A stretch of DNA of 64,000 bases, from positions 124,001 through 188,000 of the forward strand of contig NZ_FXSZ01000001.1 in the NCBI RefSeq assembly GCF_900182575.1, given 5' to 3'. The DNA is from Solitalea koreensis (GTDB taxonomy: Bacteria > Bacteroidota > Bacteroidia > Sphingobacteriales > Sphingobacteriaceae). Each line of letters starts with the position of its first letter. Position 1 is the first letter of the stretch. The notes below the pieces were generated by a model, which was given only the letters and a program-made list of their open reading frames with translations, ran no database searches and had not been told where the DNA came from. The translations under genes were made by a program, and so were the position numbers. Below are positions 44,838 to 53,432 of the stretch, in pieces.

Positions 44838-47105
44838 ATGGCGTTTGATATAGAAATGATTAAAAAGGTTTACGCAAGTATGCCGGCTCGAATTGAAGCT
44901 GCCCGCAAGCTCGTAAACAAACCGTTAACCTTAACCGAGAAGATTCTTTATTCTCACTTGTGGGATGGCAATGCGACTACCGCTTTTGAACGTGGAAAGT
45001 CATACGTTGATTTTGCACCGGACCGCGTAGCAATGCAAGATGCTACCGCTCAAATGGCGTTATTACAGTTCATGCAAGCTGGTCGTCCAAAAGTAGCAGT
45101 TCCTTCTACTGTACACTGCGACCACTTAATCACAGCACAAGTGGGTTCAGCACAAGATTTAAATGTTGCTGAGGTTACCAACAAAGAGGTTTACGACTTT
45201 TTATCATCTGTATCAAACAAATACGGTTTAGGTTTCTGGAAACCGGGAGCAGGTATTATTCACCAGGTAGTTTTAGAAAACTATGCTTTCCCAGGCGGTA
45301 TGATGATCGGAACTGACTCACACACGGTTAACGCCGGAGGCTTAGGAATGATCGCTATCGGTGTTGGCGGTGCTGATGCATGCGATGTAATGGCTGGCTT
45401 ACCTTGGGAGCTTAAATTCCCTAAATTGATCGGTGTAAAACTGACCGGTAAATTAAGCGGTTGGACTGCTCCTAAAGATGTTATTTTAAAAGTGGCTGGT
45501 ATTTTAACTGTAAAAGGTGGTACCGGTTGCATCGTTGAATATTTTGGCGAAGGTGTAACTTCAATGTCGTGTACTGGTAAAGGCACTATTGCTAATATGG
45601 GTGCTGAAATTGGGGCTACCACTTCAACTTTCGGTTACGACGAATCAATGGAGCGTTATTTACGTTCAACTGATCGTGCTGAAGTTGCTGATTTGGCAAA
45701 TGGCATTAAACAACATTTAACTGCCGATCCGGAAGTGTATGCTAACCCTGAATTATATTTCGACCAGGTAATTGAAATTAATTTAGATGAATTGGAACCA
45801 CACTTAAATGGTCCTTTCACTCCAGATTTGGCTACTCCAATTTCAAAAATGAAAGAAGAAGCGGCTAAACATGGCTGGCCAACTAAAATCGAAGTAGGCT
45901 TGATCGGTTCATGTACTAACTCTTCATACGAGGATATCTCTCGTGCAGCATCTTTGGCTAAACAGGTAGCTGACAAAGACCTTAAAACAAAAGCTGAATT
46001 CACAATTACTCCAGGCTCTGAACAAGTACGTTATACGATTGAGCGCGACGGTTTCTTAGAGACTTTCGACAAAATTGGTGCTAAAGTATTTGCAAATGCT
46101 TGCGGACCATGCATCGGAATGTGGGCGCGTGTTGGTGCTGAAAAAGCAGAGAAAAACACCATCGTTCATTCATTCAACCGTAACTTTGCTAAACGTGCCG
46201 ATGGTAACCCTAACACGTTCGCATTTGTAGGTTCTCCTGAATTGGTAACCGCTTTGGCAATTGCCGGAGATTTAACCTTTAACCCTACTACCGATTTCTT
46301 AACAAACGAGAAAGGTGAAAAAGTGAAGTTAGATGCTCCAAGCGGAGATGAACTTCCTGTTAAAGGTTTCGCTGTAGAAGATGCAGGATACCAGGCTCCA
46401 GCCGCTGATGGTTCTGGTGTCGAAGTTGCTGTTTCTCCAACTTCAGATCGTTTGCAAATTCTTGCTCCATTTGCAGCTTGGGAAGGCACTAACCTTACCG
46501 GTTTAAAACTGCTTATCAAAGCTAAAGGCAAATGTACTACTGACCATATTTCAATGGCAGGCCCTTGGTTGAAATTCCGTGGTCACCTTGATAACATTTC
46601 AAACAACATGTTGATCGGTGCGGTAAATTTCTTCAATGACAAAACTGATAATGTTAAAAATCAATTAACCGGCGAATACGGACCAGTTCCTGCAACTCAG
46701 CGTGCTTACAAAGCAGCGGGTATCGGTTCAATTGTAGTTGGCGATGAAAACTATGGTGAAGGTTCATCACGTGAACACGCAGCCATGGAGCCTCGTCATT
46801 TAGGTGTTCGTGTGGTATTGGTGAAATCATTCGCTCGTATTCACGAAACTAACTTGAAAAAACAAGGTATGCTAGGTGTTACTTTTGCTAACCCTGCCGA
46901 TTATGACAAAATTCAGGAAGATGATACTGTTGATGTATTAGGCTTAACTGAATTTGCTCCAAGCAAACAGTTAACAATTGTATTCAATCATAAAGATGGT
47001 AGCAAAGATGAAATCTTAGTAAACCATACTTACAATGAACAACAAATTGAATGGTTTAAAGCCGGTGGAGCATTAAATATCATCCGCAAACAGGTTGCTA
47101 ATTAA
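44838..47105 (+). CDS. acn: Aconitate hydratase
   Basis: 755 residues with the aconitase layout. Cluster cysteines are visible as Cys 359 (IGSCTNSSYED) and Cys 422/Cys 425 (ANACGPCIGMW). The swivel domain (GEGSSREHAAMEPRHLGVRVVLVKSF) is at the C-terminus. It interconverts citrate and isocitrate in the TCA cycle with a [4Fe-4S] cluster. The gene stands alone and ends in a 22-bp terminator. Confidence 0.97.
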   Translation: MAFDIEMIKKVYASMPARIEAARKLVNKPLTLTEKILYSHLWDGNATTAFERGKSYVDFAPDRVAMQDATAQMALLQFMQAGRPKVAVPSTVHCDHLITAQVGSAQDLNVAEVTNKEVYDFLSSVSNKYGLGFWKPGAGIIHQVVLENYAFPGGMMIGTDSHTVNAGGLGMIAIGVGGADACDVMAGLPWELKFPKLIGVKLTGKLSGWTAPKDVILKVAGILTVKGGTGCIVEYFGEGVTSMSCTGKGTIANMGAEIGATTSTFGYDESMERYLRSTDRAEVADLANGIKQHLTADPEVYANPELYFDQVIEINLDELEPHLNGPFTPDLATPISKMKEEAAKHGWPTKIEVGLIGSCTNSSYEDISRAASLAKQVADKDLKTKAEFTITPGSEQVRYTIERDGFLETFDKIGAKVFANACGPCIGMWARVGAEKAEKNTIVHSFNRNFAKRADGNPNTFAFVGSPELVTALAIAGDLTFNPTTDFLTNEKGEKVKLDAPSGDELPVKGFAVEDAGYQAPAADGSGVEVAVSPTSDRLQILAPFAAWEGTNLTGLKLLIKAKGKCTTDHISMAGPWLKFRGHLDNISNNMLIGAVNFFNDKTDNVKNQLTGEYGPVPATQRAYKAAGIGSIVVGDENYGEGSSREHAAMEPRHLGVRVVLVKSFARIHETNLKKQGMLGVTFANPADYDKIQEDDTVDVLGLTEFAPSKQLTIVFNHKDGSKDEILVNHTYNEQQIEWFKAGGALNIIRKQVAN

Positions 47106-47117
47106 TTTCAATTAACT

Positions 47118-47162
47118 CACACTAAAAAAGCCTCCGAAAATTTCGGAGGCTTTTTTAGTGTG
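47118..47162. terminator. 22-bp perfect terminator after aconitase
   Basis: The arms 47118-47139 and 47141-47162 pair fully around a single A (loop closes by opening the inner pairs). The T-run TTTTTT lies inside the right arm, giving a strong terminator that also works on the minus strand. Confidence 0.9.
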
Positions 47163-47397
47163 TTACAGATCACCTTTCTTAACCCAATACAAAATAAAAT
47201 TCCAATAAACACTAACATTTACAAATTTTCAACCCCAACAACACTTCATTCCAAAGCAACATTCTGATAAAACTCTTTTTTTCTTCAGAAAAAACATTTT
47301 TTATATAGTAAAAATGTTACATTGCAGGTCTAAACCAAGCACTATATGGACGATCGGGTTCATATGGCATTTATCAAACAAATAGACCAAAAAAGAT

Positions 47398-47730
47398 ATG
47401 AAGAAGTTATTGGTAACATTAAAACACTTAGCCTATTTAACCTCTGAAGGCTATAAAGATAGTTTTGAATTAGTAGCTACCGGCATTAAATCACTTACAA
47501 CTGGAGCTATACTTTCGCATGAGCACTTTACAATTAAAGCATACTATAAAATCGACGGAATTAAAGACCCTAAAGATGCATCTTTGGTTTATGCAATAGA
47601 AACCATGGATGGATTAAGAGGCGCGCTCATAACCGCCTATTCAGCCTTTAACGAAATTATATCACCCGATCTTATAAAAAAGCTTGCCTTACATCCGGTA
47701 CCGGTTAATGTAAGATTTAATAACGATTAA
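47398..47730 (+). CDS. Small conserved protein, Bacteroidota family
   Basis: 110 residues, no signal or TM segment. The order of features, GYKDSFELV, ILSHEHFTIKAYYKIDG, IKDPKDASLVYAIETMDGLRGALITAYSAF, resembles a family of about 100-residue Bacteroidota proteins that databases often label phosphoribosylpyrophosphate synthetase, although they are far too short for that enzyme. Function unknown. It stands alone with a strong terminator behind it. Confidence 0.65.
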   Translation: MKKLLVTLKHLAYLTSEGYKDSFELVATGIKSLTTGAILSHEHFTIKAYYKIDGIKDPKDASLVYAIETMDGLRGALITAYSAFNEIISPDLIKKLALHPVPVNVRFNND

Positions 47731-47749
47731 AATTCTAGCACATTCTATA

Positions 47750-47806
47750 AATAAAGAGGCTGTCTCCTATATATGAAAAACAGGAGACAGCCTCTTTATT
47801 TTTTAT
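47750..47806. terminator. Terminator with 19-bp stem
   Basis: Arms AATAAAGAGGCTGTCTCCT (47750-47768) and AGGAGACAGCCTCTTTATT (47782-47800), 13-base loop, then TTTT. Confidence 0.92.
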
Positions 47807-47955
47807 AAAAAAATCTTCATCAGATTCAATGACTTCTCTTTTCCTGATCGGGAATTCAATGGTTTTTTTAGCGCATCTTCACTCGATAATGATATTCAAT
47901 AAATTAAAACCAATTATTTCAATTTATTGAATCAAAATTATTTCGAACTTGCAAT

Positions 47956-48429
47956 ATGAAAATCACTCTCATTCAAATCGGAAAAACAGAAGAAAAGTAT
48001 TTACTGGAAGGCATTGATAAATTTGAAAAAAGATTAAAGCATTACATCAATTTCTCATCGATCACCATTCCTGCGCTGAAGAATACCAAAAACATGAGCG
48101 TAACTGAGCAAAAAAAGAAAGAGGGTGAACTATTATTAAAACTAATCCACAATTCTGACCACTTAATACTCCTTGATGAACAGGGAAAGGAGTTCGGTTC
48201 ATCCGCATTTTCAGCTTACCTAAACAACCATATGAATAAAGCTGTTCAACATCTCGTATTTGTAATAGGTGGGCCTTATGGATTTGACAGCCGAGTGTAT
48301 GACCGGGCCAATGAAAAGATTAGTCTTTCCAAAATGACCTTCTCGCACCAAATGGTACGTTTATTTTTTACTGAGCAGCTATACCGATCTTTCACTATTT
48401 TAAAAGGAGAGCCTTATCATCACGAATAA
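47956..48429 (+). CDS. rlmH: 23S rRNA (pseudouridine1915-N3)-methyltransferase
   Basis: 157 residues of the SPOUT class: start MKITLIQIGKTEEKYLLEGI, SAM-binding region VFVIGGPYGFD at about 102-112, and the C-terminal signature SLSKMTFSHQMVRLFFTEQLYR to PYHHE. It methylates pseudouridine 1915 in 23S rRNA. Length is normal. Confidence 0.97.
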   Translation: MKITLIQIGKTEEKYLLEGIDKFEKRLKHYINFSSITIPALKNTKNMSVTEQKKKEGELLLKLIHNSDHLILLDEQGKEFGSSAFSAYLNNHMNKAVQHLVFVIGGPYGFDSRVYDRANEKISLSKMTFSHQMVRLFFTEQLYRSFTILKGEPYHHE

Positions 48430-48502
48430 GCCAATCTTATAATTAATGAGTAAAAACATTGGCAATGAATTTGAATAAGTAAGGTTATTAAAATAACTTT
48501 AT

Positions 48503-48658
48503 ATGAAAGCTACAAGTTCAAACTCTAATGCAGGTACGTTATTACTCGTTGCGCTGTTCATAGCAGGTATCCTACTAATTTTTAGCTTAAATCATTGGCT
48601 GGGATTTCATAACGACCTTCAAAATCAATCACCTAAATCAGCACAAATGATGCGATAA
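48503..48658 (+). CDS. Possible small membrane protein, 51 residues
   Basis: An ATG frame of 51 codons (starts MKATSSNSNAG, ends SAQMMR, TAA 48656-48658) holds one clear transmembrane helix (TLLLVALFIAGILLIFSLNHW, about residues 12-32) and a polar tail. It has a TTTG at 48470 and a TAACTTTA box at 48494, and is followed by a terminator at 48702. The box is so close to the ATG that the message would be nearly leaderless. No family recognised; the combined signals make it plausible. Confidence 0.5.
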   Translation: MKATSSNSNAGTLLLVALFIAGILLIFSLNHWLGFHNDLQNQSPKSAQMMR

Positions 48659-48701
48659 CTACTTTTTACTTAATTTGCAAAGCTATTTTATGCTTCAACT
48701 A

Positions 48702-48732
48702 CAAAAAAACCGGATTATCTCCGGTTTTTTTA
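48702..48732 (+). terminator. Terminator after the small membrane ORF
   Basis: AAAAAACCGG / CCGGTTTTTT (stem) with a 7-base loop and a further T-run. Confidence 0.88.
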
Positions 48733-48915
48733 TTAGTAGTACACAAAAGACACTCAATGTATTTAATATTAAACAGTTTTCGAACCCACTTTATCGCCAA
48801 TTCAGTTATCAACAATTGTGAATAATTAAAACAAATCTTACTCTCAATCAATATTTAACACAAAAAAATCAAAACTGGCAGAAAAAAAATAGAAAAATTG
48901 AACATTTCCACCCAA

Positions 48916-48954
48916 CAACAAAAAAAGCGGAGTATTACTCCGCTTTTTTTGTTG
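48916..48954 (-). terminator. Terminator overlapping the 3' end of the DUF5606 gene
   Basis: Arms CAACAAAAAAAGCGGAG (48916-48932) and its complement (48938-48954) form a 17-bp stem around TATTA. On the minus strand the 5' arm encodes the last five codons of the gene at 48935 and its T-rich arm follows the stop. Confidence 0.9.
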
Positions 48955-49426
48955 TTTTTTTAGCTTTTTTAGGCTTTTCTTCTATTTCCTCCTCTTTCAC
49001 AATAGCTTCAGGGGTGGATTCAGAAGCTACTGTCGCATCAGGATCTTCTTCTCCCCATAAAGGAAGTACAGAAAGAATTTTATACCAGCTAACTATTTTC
49101 TTAATATCCGACACATAAACACGTTCGCCATCATGCTCAGGAGCTACTTTAGCAAAAAATGTTTTTAATACATTATTATCTGCTTTCACATCCGGAACCT
49201 CAGTACCTACTGCGCTCATATTTTCAAATATGTTGATCAACTGCAGATCCTCATTTTCACCATAAACTGTGATTTCACGCAAAGCTGCAACACGAGCATT
49301 TCCGTTAATTACAACTTTATTTCTAGCGGCATCCATTGATTCAAGTACAAAACCTGCTTTGTTTTGTCCAATCACTTTATATAATCCTGGTTTTCCAGCT
49401 ACAGAAACAATTCCTCTTAAATTCAT
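48935..49426 (-). CDS. DUF5606 domain protein with basic tail
   Basis: 163 residues. The conserved N-terminal start MNLRGIVSVAGKPGLYKVIG and the segment NKAGFVLESMDAARNKVV fit DUF5606. The C-terminal ~30 residues are a charged tail (EEEIEEKPKKAKKTTKKAE) that could bind nucleic acid or other acidic partners. It lies 66 bases downstream of the cyclophilin gene on the same strand. Its stop is inside a terminator hairpin. Function unknown. Confidence 0.88.
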   Translation of the reverse strand: MNLRGIVSVAGKPGLYKVIGQNKAGFVLESMDAARNKVVINGNARVAALREITVYGENEDLQLINIFENMSAVGTEVPDVKADNNVLKTFFAKVAPEHDGERVYVSDIKKIVSWYKILSVLPLWGEEDPDATVASESTPEAIVKEEEIEEKPKKAKKTTKKAE

Positions 49427-49439
49427 TTTTTCTTGATCT

Positions 49440-49490
49440 AGGAAAAAAGAAACAAGGCAAAATTTCTTTCAGCCCCTGTTTCCTCTTTCG
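49440..49490 (-). terminator. Weak hairpin between cyclophilin and DUF5606 genes
   Basis: On the minus strand GAAACAGGGGC and GCCTTGTTTC form an imperfect stem followed by TTTTTTCC. It may attenuate transcription into the DUF5606 gene. Confidence 0.35.
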
Positions 49491-49492
49491 AT

Positions 49493-49954
49493 TTATTCTT
49501 CTACGATTTCAATTGATAAAATTTTATCACCCTGGCGAATATCATCGACCATATCAACATTTTCAACTACTTTACCAAAGCAAGTATGATTACGATCTAA
49601 GTGCGCTGTATTTTTACGACTATGGCAAATAAAGAATTGTGAACCGCCAGTATTACGGCCCGCATGCGCCATTGAAAGCACACCTCTGTCATGATACTGA
49701 TTTTCGCCATCTAACTCACAAGGAATTTGATAACCCGGACCTCCTGAACCTGCACGATTCGCCGTAGCCGGATCTTTAGAAAACGGGCAACCTCCTTGAA
49801 CTACAAAGTCAGGAATTACGCGATGAAATGTAACACCATTATAAAAGCCTTCTTTGGCCAATTTTATAAAGTTAGCAACTGTTCCTGGAGCATCTTTTTC
49901 AAAGAACTCCACTTTCATGTCACCTTTTTCGGTTTTAATAATTGCTTTAGCCAT
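49493..49954 (-). CDS. Cyclophilin-type peptidyl-prolyl isomerase
   Basis: 153 residues without a signal peptide. The cyclophilin signature FHRVIPDFVVQGGCP and the active-site region GGSQFFICHS, plus FGKVVENVDMVDDIRQGDKI, are plain. The enzyme isomerises peptidyl-proline bonds in the cytoplasm. A perfect -7 box lies about 25 bases upstream, so it heads the two-gene unit with DUF5606. Confidence 0.95.
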   Translation of the reverse strand: MAKAIIKTEKGDMKVEFFEKDAPGTVANFIKLAKEGFYNGVTFHRVIPDFVVQGGCPFSKDPATANRAGSGGPGYQIPCELDGENQYHDRGVLSMAHAGRNTGGSQFFICHSRKNTAHLDRNHTCFGKVVENVDMVDDIRQGDKILSIEIVEE

Positions 49955-49978
49955 TGTTAGAAATATAAATTAGGAGGG

Positions 49979-49986
49979 CAAAAATA
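49979..49986 (-). promoter_or_regulatory. -7 promoter box of the cyclophilin gene
   Basis: On the minus strand TATTTTTG matches TAnnTTTG; the inferred start is about 21 bases before the ATG. Confidence 0.55.
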
Positions 49987-50054
49987 CGAAAAGATATGAG
50001 AACAACTGACAGCAGAGAACAATTCCTAAACATGTAAACTTATAATGCCCCAAT

Positions 50055-50087
50055 TTTGAAAACAATAAAGTAATTATATTAAATTTG
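50055..50087 (+). promoter_or_regulatory. -33/-7 promoter, predicted leaderless
   Basis: TTTG (50055-50058), a 21-base spacer and a perfect TAAATTTG (50080-50087). Counting four bases from the last G puts the transcript start at about 50091, on the A of the ATG. Confidence 0.5.
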
Positions 50088-50090
50088 AGA

Positions 50091-51347
50091 ATGCGCAAAA
50101 GTATACTTGTATTGCTGTTTTGCTGCCTATCGCTAATGAGCATGGCTTCATCCCTTTTGATTCCTATGGATGAAAGCCAAAAAAATCATTTAAAGGCTTA
50201 TGGTATTGCTTACTGGATGCTTCAAAGAGAAGTGGTAGTGGATTGGCTGCTGAATTATAGAGGCGGAAGTTTTTTAATACCTAACAGCCAACAATTACAA
50301 CAGGAATGTAACATTCGGGGAGTTTCATATGAAGTAATTCCGGATGTGCAGGTAAATTCCATTCTAAAAGAAATTGCAGATCCTGAGTCAAACACTGACC
50401 TGGTTAAACTTGAGAAAGTCCCTAAAATTGCTGTTTATTCTCCTAAAAATAAATTACCGTGGGATGATGCGGTTACGATGGTGCTTACCTATGCTGAAAT
50501 TCCATACACCTTACTTTACGACGAAGAAGTTCTAAAGGGCGATTTGCCGAAATATGACTGGCTGCATTTACATCATGAAGATTTCACCGGCCAATACGGA
50601 CGTTTTTATGCACAATTCCGAATGATGTCCTGGTATCAACAAGATGTGGCTATACAAGAGAAAACTGCCCATGCTCTGGGCTTTAAAAAAGTTTCAGAAA
50701 TGAAACTGGCAGTAGCTAAAACGATAAGAGATTTTACTGCAGGTGGAGGCTTTTTGTTTGCCATGTGCTCTGGAACGGATAGTTTTGACATTGCTTTAGC
50801 TGCAGAAGGGATAGATATCTGTGAAAGCATGTATGATGGCGATGCTGCCGACCCCAACGCGAACGCTAAACTCGATTATAGTAAAACTTTTGCGTTTCGG
50901 AATTTCAAAATTGATATGAATCCCTACAACTATGAATTTGCAGATATCGATGTGCCGGCCATAAGGACTGTTGATGAAACAACCGATTTATTCTCTTTAT
51001 TTGAATTTTCAGCTAAATGGGATGTCGTTCCTACCATGCTTACCCAAAATCATACGAGAATTATTAAGGGTTTTATGGGACAAACTACAGCCTTCCGTAA
51101 GGAAACGATCAAACCGGATGTGTTGATTTTGGGAGAAAATAAAGCCTTAAACGAAGCTCGATACATACATGGCGAATATGGTAATGGAACCTGGACTTTT
51201 TATGGGGGGCACGATCCTGAAGATTATCGCCACCAGGTAGGTGACCCGCCGACAGATTTAAGCCTGTACCCTAATTCTCCGGGATATCGCTTAATTCTTA
51301 ACAATGTGCTTTTCCCTGCAGCTAAAAAGAAAAAACAAAAAACCTAG
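50091..51347 (+). CDS. Secreted amidotransferase-like protein (database label: asparagine synthetase B)
   Basis: The ATG at 50091 gives 418 residues; a TTG at 50085 is in frame but overlaps the -7 box. A signal peptide (RKSILVLLFCCLSLMSMAS) leads to a Bacteroidota-specific protein with LLIPMDESQKNHLKAYG, KNKLPWDDAVTMVLTYAEIP, HLHHEDFTGQYGRF and a nucleophile-elbow-like FLFAMCSGTDSFD (Cys about 226). The C-terminus is KKKKQKT. Homologues are often labelled asparagine synthetase B, but there is no ATP-pyrophosphatase domain and no N-terminal Cys2 glutaminase; that label looks wrong. It may be a class I glutamine amidotransferase-like or protease-like fold in the periplasm. Function unknown. Confidence 0.8.
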   Translation: MRKSILVLLFCCLSLMSMASSLLIPMDESQKNHLKAYGIAYWMLQREVVVDWLLNYRGGSFLIPNSQQLQQECNIRGVSYEVIPDVQVNSILKEIADPESNTDLVKLEKVPKIAVYSPKNKLPWDDAVTMVLTYAEIPYTLLYDEEVLKGDLPKYDWLHLHHEDFTGQYGRFYAQFRMMSWYQQDVAIQEKTAHALGFKKVSEMKLAVAKTIRDFTAGGGFLFAMCSGTDSFDIALAAEGIDICESMYDGDAADPNANAKLDYSKTFAFRNFKIDMNPYNYEFADIDVPAIRTVDETTDLFSLFEFSAKWDVVPTMLTQNHTRIIKGFMGQTTAFRKETIKPDVLILGENKALNEARYIHGEYGNGTWTFYGGHDPEDYRHQVGDPPTDLSLYPNSPGYRLILNNVLFPAAKKKKQKT

Positions 51348-51428
51348 CCTATTAATTAAGTGAGATTCGAAACCATTGTTTTCAAATCTCACTTAATATT
51401 GTTTTTTTTTGCACTTATATACTAGCAT

Positions 51429-53429
51429 TTAATCGTAAAATCTCCAACTCACTCCAAACTTTAAGTTTTGATCGGGCATTGCGTATTTATCGACCGTATA
51501 ATACCCTTTTCTCCCCAAGCCCTGATTAAGGTAATCATATTTTACTAAAAAGCGGGCTCTACGCAAATTAGCTGTTAAAAAAGCATCCAGAATAGGATAA
51601 TTACCAACTTGAATTGTTGAACTATTAACATAATATTGACCTAATTCCGGAGCATAACTATACGCCTTATAAGTTGTGTAATATCTCGCATCTAAGCCTA
51701 CCTGAAAACCTAAGGCTTTGAATACCTTATTTTGATAAAAGATACTTTGATAGGTATAAAAAGCCGGAGTTGAAATGAAACTTGAATTGTTTTTCTGAAA
51801 AACGTAATGACTCAACCAACCAAATTTTCCAAACAATACTTCCTGATCCAATTGTACTCTAAATAAATGCACCGAATTTGGAGCTTGAATAGGAATAATG
51901 CCGATTGGATCTTTTCGAAGATAAGTGTAATTCGTAGTTAAAAAATATTCGCCTGACAGAGCAGTTTTCGTCCGTTCGTTTGAATAATAAACACCAAGCT
52001 GATTGGTATTAATTTTACTAAAACTATTATCCCAGAAATGATGATTTGAAGCATACTTGGTAAAGAGATAACCGGGTTCAGCATTTTGAGAAAGGGCTTT
52101 TAATAAAACCTTACCTGCATTCTGACCTAAATCGACTGTAACAACCGCGTTGAGCAGATAATCACTAAAATTATATCCTGCCAAATTATATTCACCATTT
52201 GCTACTAATCCAATTGTATTCGATAAAGCAATCCCAATTTTACCTTTTAGTATGAAATTATTAAATGAACGGTCAGTAGGAACTACTGATGAGGTATCAT
52301 GAAATACAATCGATTGCTTATAGGTAAGATAATCAAAACGGACACCCGCGTTTACATTGAACTTATTTAAACCGCCCCTGCCATAAAGCGCCAAATCCAA
52401 ATCATTTCTAAGCAATTTTTGACTTATATTATCATTAGTTTTCAGGGTATCGTAGTAATTATACTGATAATATTGCGTTGGTCTTAAAGGATCTCCACTA
52501 GCATAGGCTTGATCATATGTATAACTTTTTTGATCGTATAAGAACTCGTGCGACACTCTTGAATACGGTGATTTGAATAGTTTATTTTGATAACGTGCAT
52601 TTGTATCACGCTTGCCAATAATATAAGTCTGCTTTAAAAACCAACTAAAGTTTTTCCAGGTATTTTTTGCATTATTAAGATATACACCTTCAAATTGATG
52701 TGATACAACTGTTGGAACGGTAAAAATACTATCATTGGTCAAGCCCCCATTTTCCTGCGCCTTAAAACCAAAAGTACTGATATTACTCACCAAATTATAT
52801 TTCAAGCTTTTTGACTGATACCAAGACCATCCAGTCAAATAACTGTCTTTCGGACGTTGCTTGGGGTAATATCCTTCAGACCCCAGTGTAAAATATTTTA
52901 TCCCAACGTTAAAATTAGGTTTAATATTTTGAGTATGAATAAAATAAAACATGGATTCTTTCCCAAATGCACTTACCCAATACAATTCTGTATAAGGAGC
53001 ATAAACACGATAATATTGAACATGCTCTGGTTTAATTTCATACAAGGAGTATGCATTTTGCCCATTTCTGAATTCTACAGAATTCACAGTAAACTGAGGA
53101 AATAGGTTATGAGATGGTAATCCGAGATTACCATTATTCATGTAGTAATTATTATTATGATAGAAAGGACTGTAATTTTGAAACCTGTTTATTACCGTAT
53201 CAAGGCGAGTGAATGCTATGGTATCTTGTTCAAACTGACTAGCATTAGCAAACCTAATGTCTTTAGCATAAAATTTCTTTACAGAATCTTTTCGATTATA
53301 AAAGTCTTGTATTCCGCCAGCATTTGCAGGAGGAACATGCTTGGTAGTATCTGTAAGCACGGGTTGAACCTGCGCCCAAGAAAATGCACAGGAAAAACTA
53401 AGTAGCAGTACTAATAAATATTTTCTCAA
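51429..53429 (-). CDS. Putative outer-membrane porin (Porin_10 family)
   Basis: 666 residues. The start appears to be TTG at 53429, since an in-frame stop lies close upstream and no ATG precedes the signal peptide (RKYLLVLLLSFSCAFSWAQ). The mature protein has the strand-rich pattern of Bacteroidota putative porins (NFNVGIKYFTLGSEGYYPKQ, SWFLKQTYIIGKRDTNARYQ) and ends with an aromatic residue (FGVSWRFYD). It lies 3 bases after the purine nucleoside phosphorylase gene, so it is translated from the same message. The substrate is unknown. Confidence 0.85.
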   Translation of the reverse strand: MRKYLLVLLLSFSCAFSWAQVQPVLTDTTKHVPPANAGGIQDFYNRKDSVKKFYAKDIRFANASQFEQDTIAFTRLDTVINRFQNYSPFYHNNNYYMNNGNLGLPSHNLFPQFTVNSVEFRNGQNAYSLYEIKPEHVQYYRVYAPYTELYWVSAFGKESMFYFIHTQNIKPNFNVGIKYFTLGSEGYYPKQRPKDSYLTGWSWYQSKSLKYNLVSNISTFGFKAQENGGLTNDSIFTVPTVVSHQFEGVYLNNAKNTWKNFSWFLKQTYIIGKRDTNARYQNKLFKSPYSRVSHEFLYDQKSYTYDQAYASGDPLRPTQYYQYNYYDTLKTNDNISQKLLRNDLDLALYGRGGLNKFNVNAGVRFDYLTYKQSIVFHDTSSVVPTDRSFNNFILKGKIGIALSNTIGLVANGEYNLAGYNFSDYLLNAVVTVDLGQNAGKVLLKALSQNAEPGYLFTKYASNHHFWDNSFSKINTNQLGVYYSNERTKTALSGEYFLTTNYTYLRKDPIGIIPIQAPNSVHLFRVQLDQEVLFGKFGWLSHYVFQKNNSSFISTPAFYTYQSIFYQNKVFKALGFQVGLDARYYTTYKAYSYAPELGQYYVNSSTIQVGNYPILDAFLTANLRRARFLVKYDYLNQGLGRKGYYTVDKYAMPDQNLKFGVSWRFYD

Positions 53430-53432
53430 AAT

